The notes beneath the pieces were generated by a model that did not search any database, was not told the DNA's origin, and worked only from the letters and a program-made list of their open reading frames with translations. Positions 48,401-60,400 of a stretch of DNA of 64,000 nt are shown here, piece after piece (position 1 is the stretch's first letter; each line of letters begins with the position of its first letter). The translations under genes were made by a program, and so were the position numbers. Source of the stretch: Ciona intestinalis (lineage: Eukaryota > Chordata > Ascidiacea > Phlebobranchia > Cionidae); NCBI RefSeq assembly GCF_000224145.3, contig NW_004190468.2, positions 44,050-108,049 of the forward strand. The letters run 5' to 3'.

Positions 48401-51400
48401 TCGTAAATTGGAGGGAAGTTCAAAGAATCGTTAAATTGATTGAGATCGACCCAATCACTGCAATATTCACCGTTATATAGTGACGCTGGGACCAGCGGCT
48501 CACTTCAAAGTAAACACCGGATGACGCTTATTTGGCCAATCAACCTAATGTTTATAATACGAAGCGGAAAGTGGTACACGTATGACTTTAATCCCTTTGC
48601 ACCCAGGACACACACGGCTAGTAGCACCTGCCACAACAATCACCGAAAAATGGGATTGGGAAAAGTCAACTGTGGCAAAATTCACGTAGAATGCACTGAC
48701 GGGGAAGCCGGCCAAACTATACATAACTAAGTTGGTTACTGTAATGTTTGATCTTCTTAATTAAAGTTAATTGGCGGCGGATGAAAGCGTTTCTTTATGC
48801 TTAAAAGCGTTAATTTGTGGTGAAAAGAAGTGGAGGGCAAACCTCACTTCATAGGTGGTCGGCTTATTAACTGCATACCAAGGAAATGAAGGCCATATTC
48901 GCGCTATACATGGCGACGTTGGGAACCGAGGCCACGGCCGTTTGGTTTATGGTACCGCCAAATTTGCTTTCAATTACGGTGTCAGGTTTATCGTCTGTGT
49001 CCAGTAAATCGCGAAAGCGGAACGGAAGGGTCACGTAGAGAGTACACAATTGCACTTAAATAAATAGTTGCTGTGTAAAGTTGTTTCGGCAAAATATAGG
49101 TCATTGGATGTTGCATTCAACCGCTGATTTTGTTTTTGTAAATAAGGCTCGGATTAGATCAGCACTGCCAAGCCTAAAAAGTTGGCCAATGTGCGAAAGT
49201 TTATTTTGTCATTACACGGCGTGTCTGGAGCAACGCATTTCCTCTAGAACAGTGTATGCTATTTGACGATGTTGACAAAACAAATTGGGGAAAACGCATT
49301 ACCCAGCATCGGTTATTATTCGGCGTGAAGACAGATTTATCTGCTAAGAGAAGCTTTGGAACGCAACGAATGCCAACTTAACAGCGTAGGGAATAATGGA
49401 GTGCTTCCTGTGATCGTGCTTAGGCGCACTTACAGCGTCTCCACGCATATAAGCCAAAGTCAAAACCTCGCCTCTATTGAAAGCAAAGCCGCAATTAGTG
49501 CGCAATGCTCTCCATTTGGCGACCAGGCGAGAGACGACTGAGCCCGTGAGAACAGACGACGGTGAAGGCAGATTCGTGCAACGCTACTTAAAATTGGTGT
49601 CAATTTCCAAGCTTGGGGATCAAGATGCCACTATCTTATAATTAAAAGCAACGCTTAAAGTTTTACGCGTTCCAATCACCTAGCAGACGAAGGTCCTTAT
49701 ACGGTCAAGTACAAGTAAAGGTTGCTTCTCGCATATCTAATGTCACCACACATTCGCACGGCGGCACTTGACGTAAAACAATCCAGCAAAAACTTGAGAG
49801 TTCTACGTATATCGGTTGTAAAAAATAACACGTGCTTAAGGCGAGTGGATATAAGAGCTAGTGCTCGACGATAATACAAGAAGCGTCATATGATCCGTGA
49901 AAGTCACTCACGTGCACTTGTGAATCGCCGATCACGATAAGCTTCACGAGCACGATATTCACCAGGTTCTCGATGCTTGGATCCCTGTACACGTGATTCA
50001 CCTGAACAAATAAAGTTGTTAGGAATCAAAATCTAACATTATTTGACCGATAATTTTAAACGACTTAAGCGTTGATATCCTTGGATAAGTTTATAATTAA
50101 TATTTTAAAAAAAAATTAAAACAAAATTTATGTAATAGTAACGTGCATTTGATCAAACAACAAAGTGGTTTGCGGTCTATTCAACATCCTCTTTCTCACA
50201 AGTTTGCGCTTTCGAGTTAAACAGCCACGATCGCCACCCGACACCGAACTTCCTACGTATAAACTTTTATAGTGGCGGAAAACACACGTGAGTCACGTGA
50301 AGAAAATCTCGAAAATTCGGAAGATTTCGGAATCCGAAATCACTCGAAACTGTGTAACAATTTAAATCGTGGTCGGAAATGTTTGCTTGGTGAATCACAC
50401 GTTAGTTTATTCACAGAATAAGCAACTTATTCAAGTGTTTTCGCCTTGAGGCGGAAGCTTCGATACGTTGGGTAGCACGTTCCAACCAAATCGAGATTAT
50501 CAACCGAAGTCAACCTTAAGTGAAGTGTTGTTTGATCAACTACTTGAGTGGCTCTAAAACAACGGTCGCAACTAACTTGGTATACTTTCGCTAGATAGTA
50601 TCAGAAAATTAACAAGGAACCGGTTCAGGGCAAACCTTCGACGAACTAGTGGTTCTGTGGCGAGCTAATTGCTACTTGAATTCAGGGAGGTTTCAATGAG
50701 AATTCGAGGTTTTCCTCTTCTACAGCCATTCACGCGGAAACAGAAATTTTACACTTCCCGCACAGATTTTAACTAGTGAGGTTCTGAACTTGTTAAAATT
50801 CGCGATTAGTGAGGTTCTGTACTTGTTAAAATTCGCGATAATAAATGTTCACACGGTTTATGTTCAGGTTAATTTCCGCCCTATACGGACAATATTCAGG
50901 CGAGAACGTCATGGTTTCAGCCAACCTGGTCTTTATAACAGAGTATTGACACTTGTATATAGAACATAGAGTTCAATACAGGTTAATAACCATGCAAAAG
51001 TACAACGACGTAACACGTTTACAATCGGTCACACATCGGCGGAACAAACCAAAGGCCGATTGTATGAATGACAATCCGTCCTCTTGAAAACACTCGAAGC
51101 GTTTCAATTCTTATTTCCTGCCGTCGTGTTGCGGCAGGTTAACTCTATTTCGGTCAAATTACGAAATCGCCGCGCGTTCTCCCAAACACCTGCAATAACG
51201 ATGAGGCAACTGATATTTACAGGTCAAGGAAAAGACCTCGTCAACCAACAACTGAAGCGGCGGTCTGCTTTACAAAAACATCAGTAATAGCACGGTGCCC
51301 AGGTGTTGTTAAAAACTGTATAGTAATTTCGAACTTTAATCAAATATTAGAAGTTTGGTAAAGCGATCGAAAATTACTGATTAAGCAAACAGAGGAAAAC

Positions 51401-54400
51401 GCTCTAAACTCGATGCCATGATATTATTTTAAAGTTTAACTATTATGTTAGCAGCAATGCAAGATGTATAGCCCATACAATCTTATGCTCCATGAAGAGT
51501 TTACAATGACATAATATATTTAAAAATGTCGACTATGTGCCTATCACCACACCTGCAAGTTTGCGTATTAAAGTCGGTTTTAGATAAACCATGGTCTCAC
51601 TAATTATTATATAATTACATCCTGTACCGGTATCCCTAAAGGACAATTTTCTCTCGCAGATGTAATTAAGTTACGACTTTGTTTAAAGCTATAACAGTAA
51701 CGAGTTAACGTTTTGATACAAGACATGGGAACGTCTCTTAGCGTTTACATAATACATAGCAATATCCACCACGCCTTATACTCTATTGGCGTCTTTCCGT
51801 TTTATAAAACGCTAAAATCTTTGACTTCACGATATTGTGCTGAGATAATCCCTAAACCATGTTTGTACGGAACCAAAATAAATCAAACCGCAAAATCGCA
51901 ACCACGATGGCAGAGCCGTGTCCTCTTTGTTTTGAAACCGGATTATTTTAAAAGATACGCAAAACAAATACGTTTTAATGCGGATAATGCATAAAAGGGC
52001 TGCTTCGTAAACTTGCCGGAAAGATTCGCATCGAAAAACAAAATATTAAATAACCAGGTCAGAAAGGCACAAAGGTTGCTTTTATTTACCATTACATAAA
52101 GGCAGCATACGTCGTCTGAATGGAATTTGAGGATATTTCCTTTTGCCCTGTGTGCATGTACACACGCATTACGTAATAATGACTTTTAACGTGTGTATCT
52201 CGGCCCATCATCGCAGTGGGTTAAACGGTATGGGAGCCATCAACTGTGAGAATCCTATGACGTAAACCCTCGCGCGCTAAATATAATTCGATCAATCCTG
52301 CAAAGTGTTCTGCTTTGTTTCTCTCGATTGGAAACGTCTAGAAAATAACATGACCTTGGACCGCTTGTTTCCGCGAACTTGTACCTGTTACGTCGATATT
52401 TACCAAAGCATTTTGCTTGTCACGGTACATCACGGTTACGACTCCTCGATGGGCCGTTTAAAACAATTACATGGTTTTAACGACGTTGTAATTGCATTAT
52501 CCTCCGCATTTGTTCTGGATACCGGTCGCACCATCGTGGTATTCACTAAACGAATAGCGGTAATGAACATATACAGGGTTTTAATAAACGACGATTCTTT
52601 CTGGTCAACCAATTCAATTTGTCGTGCACGGACATAATAAGTTTAAAATAAACGAATCGACTTTTTCATTTGCTTCAAACGCGCCGCTAATTGTAAAGCA
52701 GCGACAGTGAGTGGCTGCCGCTTAGCTGGTCAATATTCGGGCGCGACAGGTAATTAAGGGCAAGAATTAGTTTGTAACTCTTTGTAACCTGAGACAGAGA
52801 TTACCAAACCAGCAACATGCGTCTGTAATTGCTGCAACTATCTCGGCTATTGGATTACCACCGACAACATACAATATGCGCCTTATTTTTATTTGCTGTT
52901 TAGCCAATCACTTCCGGCGTATAAACCGCCGCCAACCTATAAGCTATTGCCTTCCCCGCCAAGCTGGCAGGACTCCTTGATTTACCACAGTTTACTCGGT
53001 AATCGGGAGCAGTTTTGAGTATTCCATATTACTTAACAATGGGTGTACTTTGTCGGTTGAGATCAGAGCCTATCTAAGCTGCTGTGAAACGTGCACGTGC
53101 TGATTTTATAAGCGTCGCTGTTTCTATGCGTCAATCAACATGGTTGTTCATAGAAGGTGTATTGTCGATTGTTATGAAACTTTTGAGATTAAACTTGTAA
53201 CAANCAAGTTCAACGGATAGGTTGTATTGATGACATGCCTATTCCAGTACAACCACGGCGCGGAGAAACGATTTTTATTCATTGCTTTGTTCTCCACCGA
53301 GTCTAATGACATTGCATAGAAGATTTTTAAGCGATTTAGTTCAGCCGATGAAATATCAAAGTTAAAAGTCGTCGCCGGCGATATTGCGCTTTTTTATGCA
53401 CGCTAAAGTCAGTGCTTGGCGCTGAAATCTCGAAATCGACATGCGGTTGCTCGCCTAAATACCAGCTGGATTTCCCACGGCACCGGCGACAGGCCCATTC
53501 TCGCGTTGAATGATGCGTATGCGCTGGTTGTTGATGATTTTTGCTCGTTTGTTTCGATTTTGAAGTTGGAGGAGGGAGGGACTGCCGGGTTAGGGTTCAC
53601 TTGAGTTTTCAAAACGGCGTCAACCACGAATTCGTAACAAATATTTGCGTTCCTAATATTCAACACCGTAAACACTAATCGTTCTTGCAAATACAAAAAC
53701 ATATGCATTCCAGTCAAAAATTAAAAAGACCGACAGTTTGCACTAATAACTACTTGAAAAATGAATCTACTCACGATTGCCATCAGTGTGAGAACATAAT
53801 GTTCAACGTCGTCATGTGACCGAAGCATCGCGTTGTCCGCCGTTACCATGACTTCAACGTTGCGTGGGTATGAGAGGTATCTCTTCTTTCTGGAACGCGG
53901 TGTGTTACTCTCCTCTTGTTGTTTCTCTATCGTAGGTTTTAATGATGACCTCAGGTGTGACATTTTCGAGAAAAAATTCAGTTCATCCCAAAGGTTGGCG
54001 TGATATTGAGGATTCGTGCGTTGGTGCCGAGAAAGTTTTAACATTTGAAGTCTACGAACGGAAGACAATCTCCTCCGTGATCTTCTTTTATTTTCCTCCT
54101 TCCTACGCGAATGCGTTTCTTGATTTTTCACCGAAGTGAGGTCATGAAGATCATTGAGCACCCGGAAGTCGTGATGAGCATTGTTCGAATCTCTTCTACG
54201 ATCTAATGGCTTTTCTTTTGTCTCAGTTGCATCTGTTGATGATCGGACATGAATTAAAAACTCTTAATGTCCCTGGTATATGTTTAATTATTATACATGA
54301 GATAAAACCTTCAACGAGAAGTCTTTGCCGCAAGATTTATAAACAAATAAACAGCCGATGTCTAGCTTACGCAAGTCGCTTTTGTGTTTAACGAAGAATG

Positions 54401-57400
54401 TTTGCATTAGCCGCACATTTTTGCGGAACTGCGCTGGGCTACGGGAACCGTTTCGTCATTTTTTAAAGCGGGCGGTAGTTAGCCCCGGGTGAAGCGGCTT
54501 CCAAGAAGCCTTACACGATTTCATCTGCGGCCCCGGATCAAGACCAGGCCTTTGTGCATGAGTCAGGGTGACAATAAACAAAGGTACAAAAGCGAGCAGC
54601 TTAACGCGCTGAGATTAGGATCCGGGCGGGGAAGTTGGTTTACTGGAACGCGGCATCTTGCCACAACTGTCTTATCAGATTCTACTCTTTGTTACAAATG
54701 CGCGGCTTAAGCAAGCGGCCGGAAATTAGTACACGTTGGAAATGTAGCGGCAGTTTATTATGTGCGTATATGTGTAAACATTGCTCCGGCTTGTTTAGAA
54801 CGCTCAACTTTAATCGTTACCAAAATAAGAATGCTACCAGCACCCTGCTAAACTTATGTTTATACAGTTATTATTGTCCATTGTGTAGCGTGACAAAGTA
54901 TAACAACTCATTACATTAGTAGTGAGTGATGACGTTTGTGGATAACCGCCTTCCTAGCGACCAGCGACTTCTAATCCACTTGTCCTTAATTAATACATGA
55001 CGAGTTTAACATTGGCGTGTACAACCTTTGGAAATGGTGAGCCGTATTTAACAGTAAAGTAATAAACTGTTTCAATCTAACTTACGACTGGCAGAACTCA
55101 AGAGATAATATTAATGATAAAGACGTTACGTGATGATATCCCATATACACTTAGCACATAAGGCCACAAACGCCGACAATTGTGAATTGCTCGGCTTACC
55201 GATACAGATCGCTCACTAAAAACTACTTATCTATTTAGGAAATATCATGGCGCAAACTAAGTTATCAGTTTAATTCAATCTACTTGTTTTCCAAGAGGGC
55301 AACTATATGACGCTAATTAAATAAAACCTTGGACGATCAAACAGAATTCCGATATAAAGTTTTAGGTGAATGTTGTAAAAGTATAAAAAATGATCTGTTT
55401 AATAACTTTAATCAAACATGTTTACAGGCCATTAAGATGCCTCGCATATTTCCATGTTAAATTATCTTTTTCATTTCCAAGAATGCAGTACACGGACAAA
55501 AATGATTCAAATATTTGATCAGACGCGTTCTAGCCAGTTATAAACATTCTATGACGTATGATGCACTTGCTTCGATACATAAAGTCTATAGTAGTACCGA
55601 GCTGTATGACGCAAACGCAAGCGCACACATCACGAATGACGACTTTAATTTAGCGAACAATCAACATGTCACTAAACACGTTCAATGATCATGGGAAACA
55701 GAATGTTGCATGGACAAGCGAAGTCGTTTGGTGTGTGGAACAAATACGACGCTATAAAGAAATCATTTCTAATTCAACAAGGTTTATCACATAGAATTGA
55801 CACGATTGCCTACTGAAGTGAACTTAATATAAAGTTGACAAACCGCTTAGTAAGCGATACATGTAATAAGCCAGCTATATATAGGTACATACAACTAATT
55901 TGTAAGCGTGAATCGCAAATTATCGCGGGTGCGGTGCTAAACAAAACACAAGCGCTGTAATTTCGAGAAGGTTTGATCATGAACAAAGCGAACAGTGCAA
56001 GTAGGGGTGCGACCAAGTACCCTTAAAGTTAAAAACAAACAAACAAACAAATGAAGGGGCAAGTAAGCGGTTCCAAGTAGAAGCCGCTTTTGACTCTGTA
56101 TCCACGCAGCTACGACCATGGAGTGTTTACACTAACCTCAAGCAGAGCTTTGAAGTGGGGAGCTTAACATAATTTGTTCCTTTCATGTACGCCGCCTTGG
56201 GCCAGACATGGGGCCGCCGACAGGTGAAACTGTGGGGTCGGGGGCTTAAGAAGATTCCGCTTGCGAAAAAAATAGGTTATGCTGGCCAAGTTTGTAAAGC
56301 TTTCTTTTAACCTTTCTCACTTTCCACGTATCGTATAGGTGATATATAGGGAGCGTGTGTTTATGCTCTTGTGCTATGGTTGCAATCATTCGCGTGGACC
56401 TGGAATTTCTGCTACATTAGAATTCTATTCGACAATGCAAACATTTTGTCGCAGCCTTTCAGCTTCGACGAAGCGGTCGTATGTTTCGCTGAAAAGTTTC
56501 TCCGCGTTGCACAAAGGTCGCAGGGGCGGAAATTAACTTTGTAATCGCGGTCACGTACTTTTCTCTGTTTCCGACAAGCGAAGAAGAACTGCCTTCCGAT
56601 ACTTTATGAGTCTGCAACGAATTTAAGAGGCGGGTGGGTGGTCGCATGTATTCGTCGAATCAATCACAGGCTTATCGTAAATGACCAGAAGTTCTCGCCG
56701 GAGATTGGCGGTTTGCTTGCCCGTCCACTTGTGGTCTAACAGCGCGACGATAATTGAGCATCCTGTACCCTTATGCTCACCTGAGATTACGCTTGCTATA
56801 TACAATGAATGTCGGAAACGTCAGTTTGCTTAAAGAATCCAAGCAAAAGCAACTAATGACTTTGAATGCAACACAATAAATACCGAAAACAACTTTGACA
56901 CAGCAAAATACAGTTATGTGTTAACCAAATACCGCTGTTTATGCAAAGGGATGATTGGCGAACGAATTACACCTAAATCGCATTATTTTCCCCAAAAACG
57001 GAAACCGCTTTTAGTGCGAGAGTTGGCCGGTGTTTAGATTCAGTTACGGCTGTTGTTACGCGTCGTTGGTTCCATTGTTCTTGCTCGACGATGACAACGA
57101 CAGAGGAATTTTCCCTGCAAGCCCCACAATGGCCAAGTTCGATGTACAGTCGCTTCCTAAGTGTCTACAGTTCCAACCTTTCGACTTGGTAGCACCGGAT
57201 GAAGTCTCGACATTGGTCTGGTGGTCCCACATTTTTTGGACAATTTTTACTAAGACTTCACGATGCATACTGCCGGTATGTTTACGCGTCTGCATATATG
57301 TTGCTTTGTTAGCGCATATTATGATACACGAGGTTGTTTATACTAAAATATAAGCGGCGGGAAAAATAGAAATGGCAAAGCGTTTACGTTTCAACCATTC

Positions 57401-60400
57401 CTGGTATGAAGAGTCAAAACGAAACAAAAGATTTATTCATAACACGAAGTATTTATCTCAATATACGCATTTCCTTGTAGCCTGGCTAGTCAAGTGTTTA
57501 GGAAGACCTAAAACTCCCATGAGCAGCTAAAGCACTTGGGCAATTTTCCGAACACACCAGCAAAAGGATTTCTCGTTTAAACCGTGGCGATTACTGGGAA
57601 AAACCGAAATCACTCCGATAATTAAATCCTAATCCTAAAAAGTCGAACATATATTTATCGTCGGTGCGTAAAAGAATAACTGTCATATTTTTTCCGAAGA
57701 GGTGAGCAGAGTTCGACAAATTTGCTTTGATAGGACAGATTATAAACGCTTAGTCTGGGCTCAACATATGTTATTCTTGTTACGACGTGATATTTTTACC
57801 TCGCCTAATTACCATGTTACGAGGTGTTGTGCAAAGTTTACTTTATAGTTTCATGGGAACCTTGATGCAAGCGAAAGTTTTTATGGCACCTCAGTACCAA
57901 AGTGTTAACCTTTGTGAGGGTTCAAGCACTTGAAAGAACAAAGCGTGTCTACCATAAACTTCGACCTCGTGACAAGCACACTACGACCACGACAATACAC
58001 AACTTTGACTTGCAGCTGTTACGGATCATCTTACTGGTTATCACACGGCAGCTGAATATTGAAAACTGGGCAGTCAGGTTATTCAGGGTCACGGAAGGCC
58101 TATACGATTGATTGGTATATAGTTGACATGACATTTTCTCACCTGTGTATCCGCACAAGCTCTTTCCCGTGCTGCCAGCAGCCCGAGTGCTTCGGCGAAA
58201 TATTCGATGTCTTTTAGCTCCTTCTTCTTCCGCTTCATCGTGTTCGGAACCAGAACTTTTATGCTCGGGCTGAATGAGGTAGTCCGATGTGTCTGTTCGA
58301 AATGCACCGAACTGCAATGTAAGGGATAACGTCAATATATGTGTAATAGAGTTATTGACGCGATTATATTCGCTATCACCATCCATAAACCTATACAGTT
58401 AAGACACTTAAATTATCATCGATATACGCGATTTCGACAGTAGAAAGATTGTTTACAGCAAGCAGTAAAAATACTGCGCATAGAAACCAACTTTATGTTG
58501 TTGCTTGGGTTACTTAGTCTGAATACGACGATTGTTATTATTTATATTCAGCTGTGGTCGGCTACCCTTTCCAAGTAAGCGTGCCACAAAGGGAACCTTG
58601 TTTTGGACCGAGTGACATCATTCCACGCATGCAAACAGCGTGGACATAGGCGCCGAAGCGAAACGACTACCTGCACAAAAAAACGGAAAATACAATGAAC
58701 CATTTGAGCGTCGTCAATCGGCTACAATGACAGTTTTATGCTTGCCCTTTAGAACTTGGATTTTTTTTAGAAAGGTTTACAAGGTTGCTGTATGTAAAAA
58801 GCGCGAGTTAAAAATTTACGTCACTAATAATTACAACCGTTGTAACACGCCCAGGTCACACCGGTTAGAGGCGCCTGATGAGCGCACCGCACAGTTATTA
58901 TTACACACTTTGCCGGAAGCGGATAACCACGAATTTACACGACAAAAGTGCAATTTGCTTCGCGCCCGGACGTCGATATCACGCCGGGAAAATAGTATTT
59001 ATCTGTACAGGGTAAAATTTAAGGTATGCCGAATATTTGGTCTTAAACACCGACCAATTCATTGTGGATATGAGAACAGCCCCATCGCGAAAATTTACAG
59101 GTTGAATTACATATTGCGTTAAAGATCATGTTTGCGATGTTCATTCGCAGGTGGTGCGCTACCAAATATGTTCAAGCGAAATAAACGGAAGAAAATTTTC
59201 TTGTCGTCCGATTGATCGAGTTTACCGCTTGCGGTTCCGGTATTGATGTGACAACTGTACCGGTTCCTGCATAGCGTCCACGCAGCCATGCGTATAGCCG
59301 GGCATGTGTGGTAGCTTGCCGAACACAAAGTGGATAAGCCGTATTATGTTAAAGCCAGACTGATGCGGTTTTGTCTTTAAGAAATGTGTTGCCAAATCTG
59401 CAGTGAACGGTTTCTATTTCTTAAAGCGTGAAAATCAAACCACCGACCTATCGACAACTGGTATATGGTAGTTCATACAACGAACAATAAAGGTAAAAAC
59501 AGTGCTGAGTACGGTATAACTTAAACAAAGCTAATTTCTCAAGTTACTTTCGCAACGCACACCTAATCACCAGCAGATTATATTGCATAACAAAACAAAC
59601 AATAAGTAATCCTAAAAACACATCAAATGTTAAGCACATAAAACAAACCATCAATCTCATGCTTATGTATAAGCTGCGAGAAGTGTTATCATGTAAGTTA
59701 CGACAGTGGGATTGTACATTGATGGTGAAGTGGCACCGGCAGGTAACCGAATTTCACAGCGCATTGTCGGATATAATAAGACTGTGGTCACCGCCGGATT
59801 TACATGTTTATTTTTCGGGCACGATTACCCGCTGCGCGTTTGTGCTGGCTCACTTGATTTTACGACTGTCAACATCAGATGTGCTTGGATACTAACCATT
59901 ACTAAGGCAGCAGTTCTTTTATCAATGCGGTCCATAAAATAGCTTTACTGTAACTGGACACAAAAGTTAACACTGCAGGAATTCGTTGATTCGATCAAGT
60001 GCGTACCCAATTGTTACAAAAGTTGTTTACGGTGGGTTAACTAACGTAGTTATCCAGGCGTGGGAAGTCTTTATTCTCACAATCTTCACTCATACATCTT
60101 CATCGACGTCTGTAAGTCGAGAATGACACAGCGTATGTAATACACACGCTTTGCAAGCATGAACCGTGAATCAACTTCATCGGTTACCGGCGAAAGCTAT
60201 TTTCGGTGAAGGCTTGCGAAAATCTTAGCATTCCTAAGCGACCGCAAGGATTTCGTCTGCTTATACACGGCGAATCGTGTTTGCGGACCTCGCACTTTAT
60301 TGACTTATACTTCAAGGGCGCGATAGCCTTATGTTGAAGTGCAGAACTATCCTTTATCCGTTAGCATTTGCACAAGAAGGTGTGAATATGTGGCTATTGT

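Larger units (their letters stand above)
42340..50001 (-). other. ADAMTS exons 5-9: catalytic domain
   Basis: Exons 50001-49912, 48109-47985, 44602-44562, 42998-42893, 42489-42340. They encode [20 protein letters not shown], then [46 protein letters not shown] and TIAHEIGHE joined to [11 protein letters not shown]. The 41-base exon 44602-44562 is very small but links the frame exactly. The zinc-binding histidines are all present (HExxHxxxxxH). The Met-turn is VMSPTL. Confidence 0.9.

Noticed and set aside
58640..59122. 160-codon plus-strand open frame in ADAMTS intron 2
   Set aside because: No domain, signal peptide, Kozak or splice context, irregular composition; frames of this size are expected by chance in GC-richer DNA.
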